A stretch of 64,000 bases of DNA from assembly GCF_045348435.1 (NCBI RefSeq), contig NZ_CP157484.1, positions 3,472,001-3,536,000 on the forward strand, written 5' to 3'. The stretch is from Alsobacter sp045348435. Lineage in GTDB: Bacteria > Pseudomonadota > Alphaproteobacteria > Rhizobiales > Beijerinckiaceae. Below, piece after piece: positions 58,858-64,000 of the stretch (positions are counted from its first letter, which is position 1; each line of letters opens with the position of its first letter). A program made the position numbers and the translations under genes. The notes below the pieces were generated by a model. That model worked only from the letters and a program-made list of their open reading frames with translations, had not been told where the DNA came from and made no database searches.

Positions 58858-59738
58858 ACTCGCCCCTCCATCTCTCCCGACGACGCGGTCCCGTCAGCGT
58901 GACGGGGAAGCGTCACGCGGAACGCCGCGCCCCCACCCGCCTGCGACGACACGTCGATCGCGCCACCCATCGCCTCCGCCAACTGGCGGACCACCCACAG
59001 ACCCACGCCGAACCCGCCTGCGGTGGAACCGCTGGCCAGGACGCGCTCGAACCGCTCGAAGATCCTGTCCCGGTTGTCCGGACTGATCCCCGGACCTTCG
59101 TCCGCCACTTCGAAGACGACGTTCGACGCGTCATCAGACAGCGAGACCGTCACCGGCGTGCCCGCCCCATATTTGATGGCGTTGCTCACCAGGTTCTCCA
59201 GGATCTGTTCCGCCCCCAACCTGTCCAGCGTGGCCGGCAAGGCGGCGGGGGCCCGAAGCGTGATGGCGCATCCCGCATAAGCCGCCGCCGGACCAAGGCT
59301 CTCCACCACGTGCCGGGCCGTCTCCACGACATCGTGGAGTTCGGGCTGCAGGTGGAACTTGCCCGCGTTCATCCGGGTCACGTCCAGCAGCATGGTCACG
59401 CGCTTGATGTAGTGCAGCACCAGCTTCTCGGCCCGCTCCGCAGCCGCCCCAACCGCGGCCGCGCTCGTCGTGGGTTCGCCCGAGAGCCGTTTCAGCCGCT
59501 GCACCTGCGCCAGGATGGGCGTCATCGGATTGCGAAGCTCATGCGCCACAAGGGCGAGAAAGTTGTCCCGCGACGCCACGGCGAGACGCAGTTCCGCAAT
59601 CTCGGCTTCCAGGCTGATCGGGGCCGCCGGCGCGTCATCCCGATCGGGCCCAATTGGATCGACCATGGGACGTGGTGCTCGGCTCGTGCTCAACAATTCG
59701 GGCGACCATAGTTCGGGATGCGCGAAAGACGCAAGCAT
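58854..59738 (-). CDS. Soluble histidine kinase partnered with KaiC-like protein
   Basis: This 294 aa kinase has HisKA (LVAHELRNPM, H66), N-box LENLVSNAIKYGAG, DEGPGIS and GFGVGLWVVRQL. There is no membrane or PAS sensor, so input may come from the KaiC-like protein encoded next. The start at 59738 is kept; an ATG at 59666 (MVDPIGPDRDD) lacks a ribosome site. It is divergent from the 28 aa gene. Confidence 0.9.
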   Translation of the reverse strand: MLASFAHPELWSPELLSTSRAPRPMVDPIGPDRDDAPAAPISLEAEIAELRLAVASRDNFLALVAHELRNPMTPILAQVQRLKRLSGEPTTSAAAVGAAAERAEKLVLHYIKRVTMLLDVTRMNAGKFHLQPELHDVVETARHVVESLGPAAAYAGCAITLRAPAALPATLDRLGAEQILENLVSNAIKYGAGTPVTVSLSDDASNVVFEVADEGPGISPDNRDRIFERFERVLASGSTAGGFGVGLWVVRQLAEAMGGAIDVSSQAGGGAAFRVTLPRHADGTASSGEMEGRV

Positions 59739-59887
59739 TCAGAACCCGCTCCCTCGTGCATCGCAAGCAGTCTACCGCTTGTCGACGAAGAACGCCGCGC
59801 AGGCCCGGTCCAGACATGCACAAAGCGGCTCGTTCTTTTAGAAAAAATCATTTGTTTTGCGAGCAGCCTGGCTCGGAGAGCTGGGCA

Positions 59888-59912
59888 GGAACAATGGTCC
59901 GCCTGCCGCGTT
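59888..59912 (+). promoter_or_regulatory. Sigma-EcfG promoter of the 28 aa gene
   Basis: GGAAC (59888-59892), 16 bases, CGTT (59909-59912), 31 bases before the GTG at 59944. Confidence 0.82.
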
Positions 59913-59943
59913 GACGCTGTAACCTTCGAACCTGGAGGGCGCT

Positions 59944-60030
59944 GTGGAGATCTCGGCCGAGTTGCTGTTTGCGCTGACGGCGGTGGTTTTCGCCGTCTAC
60001 GAGTTCGCGCTGGAGATGACGACCCACTAG
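59944..60030 (+). CDS. 28-residue hydrophobic protein under sigma EcfG
   Basis: It starts at GTG (59944-59946) with GGAGGG five bases upstream and ends at TAG. The product, VEISAELLFALTAVVFAVYE followed by FALEMTTH, is a single hydrophobic helix with acidic ends. It has an exact promoter just upstream. No family was recognised. Confidence 0.65.
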   Translation: MEISAELLFALTAVVFAVYEFALEMTTH

Positions 60031-60136
60031 ACGCAGAGCCGCCGTCCCCCGACGCGAAGCTTGTTCACGCTGCGTTTTGCGCTATGCAGTCCGACGTCTC
60101 AGCGCCGGCGAGCCGGCTTGATCAGCGGAGGATCCC

Positions 60137-61168
60137 ATGCGCGGCGTTCGTATTCATTCGGCCAGGGACCTGCGCGTCGAGACCGTGGAGGTCACGCCTC
60201 CGGGACCGGGCGAGGTGCGGATCCGGATCGCGGCGGGCGGCATTTGCGGCTCGGACCTTCATTATTACCAGGACGGCGGCTTCGGCGTCGTCCGGGTGAA
60301 GGAGCCGATGGTTCTGGGCCACGAGATCGCGGGCTCGATCGCCGAACTGGGCGAGGGCGTGTCCGGCCTGGCCATCGGCCAGCGCGTGGCGGTCAACCCG
60401 AGCCGTCCGTGCGAGCGCTGCTCTTATTGCCGCGAGGGCCTTCATCAGCACTGCACCGACATGCGCTTCATGGGCAGCGCCATGCGCACGCCGCATGTTC
60501 AGGGCGGCTTTCGCCAGGAGCTGACCGCCTCCGCCCTGCAGGCCATCCCGGTGAGCGACGGCGTCAGCATGGCCGAAGCCGCCATGGCCGAGCCGCTCGC
60601 GGTCTGCCTTCACGCTGCGCGGATCGCCGGCCCGCTGCTAGGCAAGCGGGTGCTGGTGACCGGCTGCGGACCCATCGGCGCGCTGTCGATCCTGTGCGCC
60701 CGCCTGGCCGGAGCGGCGGAGATCGTCGCCACCGACGTCGCCGACGCCCCGCTGGCGACCGCGGCCCGCATGGGAGCCGCCCACACAATCAATGTCGCCA
60801 AGTCGCCCGAGTCCCTGGCTCCCTACGCGGTCAACAAAGGCGTGTTCGACGTCCTGTTCGAAGCGTCCGGCAACCAGGCCGCGCTGCGCGGCGCGTTCGA
60901 CGTGCTTCGGCCCGGCGCGGTGATCGTCCAGGTCGGCCTGGGCGGCGACGCCACGCTGCCGCTCAACACCCTCGTGGCGAAGGAGCTTCAGCTTCGCGGC
61001 ACGTTCCGCTTCGACGCCGAGTTTCAGTTGGCCGTCGAGCTCATGAACAAGGGGCTGGTGGACGTGAAGCCCCTCCTCACCGCCAGCCTGCCGTTCGAGA
61101 ACGCGATCGAGGCGTTCGAACTGGCTGGCGACCGCTCGCGCGCCATGAAGGTCCAGCTTACCTTCTGA
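60137..61168 (+). CDS. L-idonate 5-dehydrogenase-like zinc alcohol dehydrogenase
   Basis: This 343 aa medium-chain dehydrogenase has the catalytic zinc site (GGICGSDLHYY, GHEIAGSI), a structural zinc loop with four Cys (RPCERCSYCREGLHQHC) and the NAD(P) motif TGCGPIGAL. The HYYQDGGFG segment is typical of the idonate dehydrogenase (IdnD) subgroup. It oxidises a sugar acid or polyol; no other idn or gnt gene lies nearby. Confidence 0.88.
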   Translation: MRGVRIHSARDLRVETVEVTPPGPGEVRIRIAAGGICGSDLHYYQDGGFGVVRVKEPMVLGHEIAGSIAELGEGVSGLAIGQRVAVNPSRPCERCSYCREGLHQHCTDMRFMGSAMRTPHVQGGFRQELTASALQAIPVSDGVSMAEAAMAEPLAVCLHAARIAGPLLGKRVLVTGCGPIGALSILCARLAGAAEIVATDVADAPLATAARMGAAHTINVAKSPESLAPYAVNKGVFDVLFEASGNQAALRGAFDVLRPGAVIVQVGLGGDATLPLNTLVAKELQLRGTFRFDAEFQLAVELMNKGLVDVKPLLTASLPFENAIEAFELAGDRSRAMKVQLTF

Positions 61169-61266
61169 GGCCTCTCCGGTCCGGGCCAGCGCGGTCCGTC
61201 GATCCTGGAGAACCATGGCCGTCGCTCGCCGTTGTTCCGGTCCATGACCGATCGACGGAGAGAGCG

Positions 61267-61581
61267 ATGGCGAACGCCAGCAAGAACACCATGGGCTCGG
61301 GCGCGCAGGGCAAGGGAGCCGGCGTCGGCGCGATGACGGACGACTCGATCCTGGACGGCAAGCTCGAGGAGAACATGGTGCTGAGCAACCGGGACAAGTC
61401 GCGCCACACCGGTGAACGCGGCCTCGACGGCAAGGCGGTCCAGACCGAGCAGTTTCAGGACCACAGCGCCAATCACATGGCCGATCCCGCCGGCGCGACC
61501 GCCCCATCCAGCGCGCAAGCGCGCGGCCCCGGGACGGCTCAGGCCTCCAGCCAGAGCAGCCTCGACGAGACCGGCCGTTAG
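61267..61581 (+). CDS. Hydrophilic hypothetical protein
   Basis: This 104 aa protein is rich in Gly, Ser, Gln and charged residues, probably disordered (ANASKNTMGSGAQGKGAGVG; ERGLDGKAVQTEQFQDHSAN). A purine-rich GAGAGAGC site precedes ATG 61267. Upstream lies a one-mismatch match AGAAC-N16-CGTT (61209-61233), so weak sigma-EcfG control is possible. The family was not recognised. Confidence 0.65.
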   Translation: MANASKNTMGSGAQGKGAGVGAMTDDSILDGKLEENMVLSNRDKSRHTGERGLDGKAVQTEQFQDHSANHMADPAGATAPSSAQARGPGTAQASSQSSLDETGR

Positions 61582-61590
61582 CTCATCAGG

Positions 61591-61624
61591 TCGACCGGGC
61601 GGGGAGACGCCCGCGCCCGGTCGA
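61591..61624. terminator. Hairpin between convergent genes
   Basis: TCGACCGGGC pairs perfectly with GCCCGGTCGA (61591-61600 with 61615-61624). There is no T-run, and it overlaps little of the following debranching gene end. Confidence 0.5.
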
Positions 61625-61628
61625 TGGC

Positions 61629-63830
61629 CTATTTGCAGACGAGGACCGTCGCCCCGCCCGACCGGCGCAGCACGTTGAGCGCCACGTCTCCGCTATATTT
61701 GTGGATCCTGACGTCCATGACGGAGCTTCCCAGGCGCAGACCCCGAACGACGATTTCGTCCAGAAACGACGGCAGCACGGGATCGGTCAAACGGATCTCG
61801 TTGCGCTGCTCCGACATGTCGAGGCCGAGGCACGCCGCCAGAAGCCCGAAGGGCGCGGCCGCCGCCCAGGCCTGGGGCGAACACGCGACAGGATACCCGA
61901 CGGGACCACGCCGGCGCTTGCGGAGGAAGCCGCAATAAAGCTCGGGCAGGCGCCGATGCTCCTGGTAGTTGGCCGCGTCGAAGATCGCCTGCGACACGAG
62001 GGCGGCCTCGCGCTTCAGGCCGTACCGGCTCAGGCCGATCGCCACCATGGCGTTGTCGTGCGGCCAGACCGAGCCGTTGTGATAGGACATCGGATTGTAG
62101 CGCGGCTCGCCCCGCGCGAGCGTGCGCACGCCCCAGCCGCTGAAGCCGTCCTGCGACAGCAGCGTCTCTGCCGTGCGCTTCGCGCGTTCCGGCGAGGCGA
62201 TCCCGGCGAACAGCGCATGGCCGGCGTTGCTGGTCCGCACCCGGCAGGGCTTCTTGTCGCCATCGAGCGCCAGCGCGTAGGTGCCCAGGTCCTCGCACCA
62301 GAAGACCTCCTCGAAGCGGGCCTGCAGCGCGCTCGCGGCCGCCAATTGCCGCTTGGCTTCGCCCGGATGCCCGAGCGCGGCCGCCATTCTGGCGGCGTGG
62401 TGCCGCGCGGCGAACAGATAGGCCTGCACCTCGACCAGCGCGATCGGCCCCAGGGCCGACGAACCGTCCGCATGAAAGATGGAATCGTGGCTATCCTTCC
62501 AGCCCTGGTTGGCCAGCCCGTGCTCCGTTTCGCGAAAATATTCGACGAAGCCGTCGCCGTCGCGATCGCCATAGGTCTCGCACCAGCCCATGGCGGCTTC
62601 GATCGCGGGCCAGATCGAGCGGATCAGCCCGATGTCGCCGGTGCGCTCGTAATACATCCCGGCCAGCATGACGAAGAGCGGGGTGGCGTCGACGGTGCCG
62701 TAGTAGCGGCGGAACGGCACTTCGCCGGTGCGGGCCATTTCGCCCTGGCGCCGCTCGTGGAGGATCTTTCCGGGCTGCGCGTCGGCCCGGGGATCGACTT
62801 CGGTCGCCTGCGTGGCGGCGAGATATTTGAGCACGCCGGCCGCCACGGCCGGATCGATCCAGAGAAGCTGCATCGCCGTGATGATGCCGTCCCGGCCGAA
62901 GACGGTGCTGTACCAGGGGATGCCGGCATAGGGGTAGAGCCCATGCTCGGTGTCGGTCGTCAGCATGTAGAGGTCCGAGGTCGAGCGGCAGAGGAACTCG
63001 TTGAAGATCTCGTTCGAACTCTCGACCGTGGCGATCCCGCGCGTCGCAGCGCGTCCTGCGCGTCGCTTGTCCCGGAACGCCGTGACGAAGTCGGGCGGGG
63101 CGCCGCGCTTTTCCTCTTCGCACAAGACTTGGATCACCAGGGAGCGGCGACCGCCGGCCGGCAGGGTGAGGCTGAAGCGCGCCCTCCCGACATCCAGTTT
63201 GGCGGGCGGGTCGGAGAAGATCATGGTCATCGTCCGGCCGACGCCGTCCAGACCCGTATAGGCGAATTCGACCCGGTCCGGCCCCGCGACGCGCGACGAA
63301 ACGGTCCCGCGGCGCAGGCGGTCAAGGCCACGCACCTCGAACAGATCGCGGAAATCCGAATCGAAGAGGATGTCGAGCGTGAAGGTCCTGGGCTTCTTCT
63401 CGAAGTTCTTCAGGCCGATGCGCTCGAAGCAGACGCTGTCCCAAAGGAACTTCGTGCGATCGATCGATATCGTGTCGCGCGGAACGCCGTCGTCGTCCTG
63501 CGGCCTGATGTCCGGATTGGTGAGATCCACCGACAGCGCCGCGTTGTCGTCCTGCAGCACCGAACTCAGCAGCAGCGGCCGCTTCCCTTCGAACCGCAAT
63601 TCGAACCGGGAGAGGTACCGGGTGTCCCGGAAGAACAGGCCCTCCGGCGATCCGGGCCGCGTACCAATGTCCCCATAGGCGTCCAGGACCGCGAAGGCGT
63701 CCTCATGTTTCAAGGTTCGCAGCGGCCGGTCGACCAGGGAGACCTCGGCCTCGATATAGTGCTCCGAGACGTGGTCCTGCTGCTCCTGCGGGTCCGGGGC
63801 GCTTTCGCGAGTCTTGGGAAGTCCCATCAT
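61629..63830 (-). CDS. Glycogen debranching-type glucosidase (GDE_N_bis / GH63-like)
   Basis: This 733 aa protein has an N-terminal beta domain (about 35-230, LKHEDAFAVLDAYGDIG; PEGLFFRDTRYLSRFELRFE) and an alpha/alpha toroid catalytic half (about 260-700) with GIPWYSTVFGRDGIITAMQL, YYGTVDATPLFVML and GSVWPHDNAMVA. It resembles bacterial amylo-alpha-1,6-glucosidases often found with trehalose or glycogen genes and linked to stress. The C-terminal segment has a separate beta cap. The 170 bases to the right edge hold no gene I can see. Confidence 0.9.
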   Translation of the reverse strand: MMGLPKTRESAPDPQEQQDHVSEHYIEAEVSLVDRPLRTLKHEDAFAVLDAYGDIGTRPGSPEGLFFRDTRYLSRFELRFEGKRPLLLSSVLQDDNAALSVDLTNPDIRPQDDDGVPRDTISIDRTKFLWDSVCFERIGLKNFEKKPRTFTLDILFDSDFRDLFEVRGLDRLRRGTVSSRVAGPDRVEFAYTGLDGVGRTMTMIFSDPPAKLDVGRARFSLTLPAGGRRSLVIQVLCEEEKRGAPPDFVTAFRDKRRAGRAATRGIATVESSNEIFNEFLCRSTSDLYMLTTDTEHGLYPYAGIPWYSTVFGRDGIITAMQLLWIDPAVAAGVLKYLAATQATEVDPRADAQPGKILHERRQGEMARTGEVPFRRYYGTVDATPLFVMLAGMYYERTGDIGLIRSIWPAIEAAMGWCETYGDRDGDGFVEYFRETEHGLANQGWKDSHDSIFHADGSSALGPIALVEVQAYLFAARHHAARMAAALGHPGEAKRQLAAASALQARFEEVFWCEDLGTYALALDGDKKPCRVRTSNAGHALFAGIASPERAKRTAETLLSQDGFSGWGVRTLARGEPRYNPMSYHNGSVWPHDNAMVAIGLSRYGLKREAALVSQAIFDAANYQEHRRLPELYCGFLRKRRRGPVGYPVACSPQAWAAAAPFGLLAACLGLDMSEQRNEIRLTDPVLPSFLDEIVVRGLRLGSSVMDVRIHKYSGDVALNVLRRSGGATVLVCK

Positions 63831-64000
63831 GAGTGCGCTTGGTCCTTGTCTCTGTGGCGCCGGGCGCAGATGCGCCCGACGAATCGCGGGCGGATCCTCA
63901 TCTGCGCTTCGGGCAGGAGGATGGCCGCACCATGCGCTTCCCCACTAATCCGGGGCCGTGTCCTGCAAGCCTCAGTTCGCCCGCAGGATGGACTGCGGCA

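Overview
The window is high-GC DNA from an alphaproteobacterium, most likely of the order Hyphomicrobiales (Rhizobiales). Supporting evidence is the PhyR-NepR-EcfG general stress response (GSR) system, which is confined to Alphaproteobacteria, a four-subunit sarcosine oxidase operon, an Omp25/31-type outer membrane protein, and a SAM-II riboswitch. Genus cannot be fixed from this sequence. No rRNA, tRNA, CRISPR array, transposase or phage structural gene was recognised.

Layout. 1-10.5 kb is catabolic: a ferredoxin fragment, a cupin-type regulator, two cytochromes c, an orphan form-II CoxL-like molybdenum hydroxylase, a rhodanese, and soxBDAG. 10.7-12.5 kb is a first GSR core (ecfG-nepR divergent from phyR). 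12.6-31.9 kb is dominated by small stress proteins, Ku, an MscS channel, an SDR, ferritin-like and membrane-anchor proteins, an HRXXN-type sensor kinase, a single-domain receiver and a hybrid kinase. 32-33.8 kb is a second complete phyR / nepR-ecfG core. 34-41 kb holds a type III polyketide synthase with its methyltransferase, an HD-GYP protein, a ferredoxin, a cysteine synthase and metNIQ behind a SAM-II riboswitch plus a leader ORF. 41-49.7 kb holds further stress genes, a GH3 beta-glucosidase, Crp/Fnr and AraC regulators and an amine oxidase. 49.8-55.8 kb is an RsbR-S-T-X stressosome operon that ends in two hybrid histidine kinases. 56-59.7 kb has a PAS protein and a histidine kinase/KaiC-like/receiver operon. 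59.9-63.8 kb has an idonate-type dehydrogenase and a glycogen-debranching-type enzyme.

The main result is regulatory. Reading by eye for GGAAC-N16/17-CGTT, the known sigma-EcfG promoter, gave 24 exact matches placed upstream of genes in the correct orientation, where about one or two would be expected by chance in 64 kb. They drive both GSR cores, a candidate GSR kinase, ku, mscS, many very small proteins (27-108 aa) and one apparent non-coding RNA of about 90 nt. The window is therefore a stress-response island: two partner-switch cores, a dense regulon between and around them, and a separate partner-switching stressosome that seems to feed two-component signalling. All promoter and gene calls are by reading only; no alignment or database search was run.
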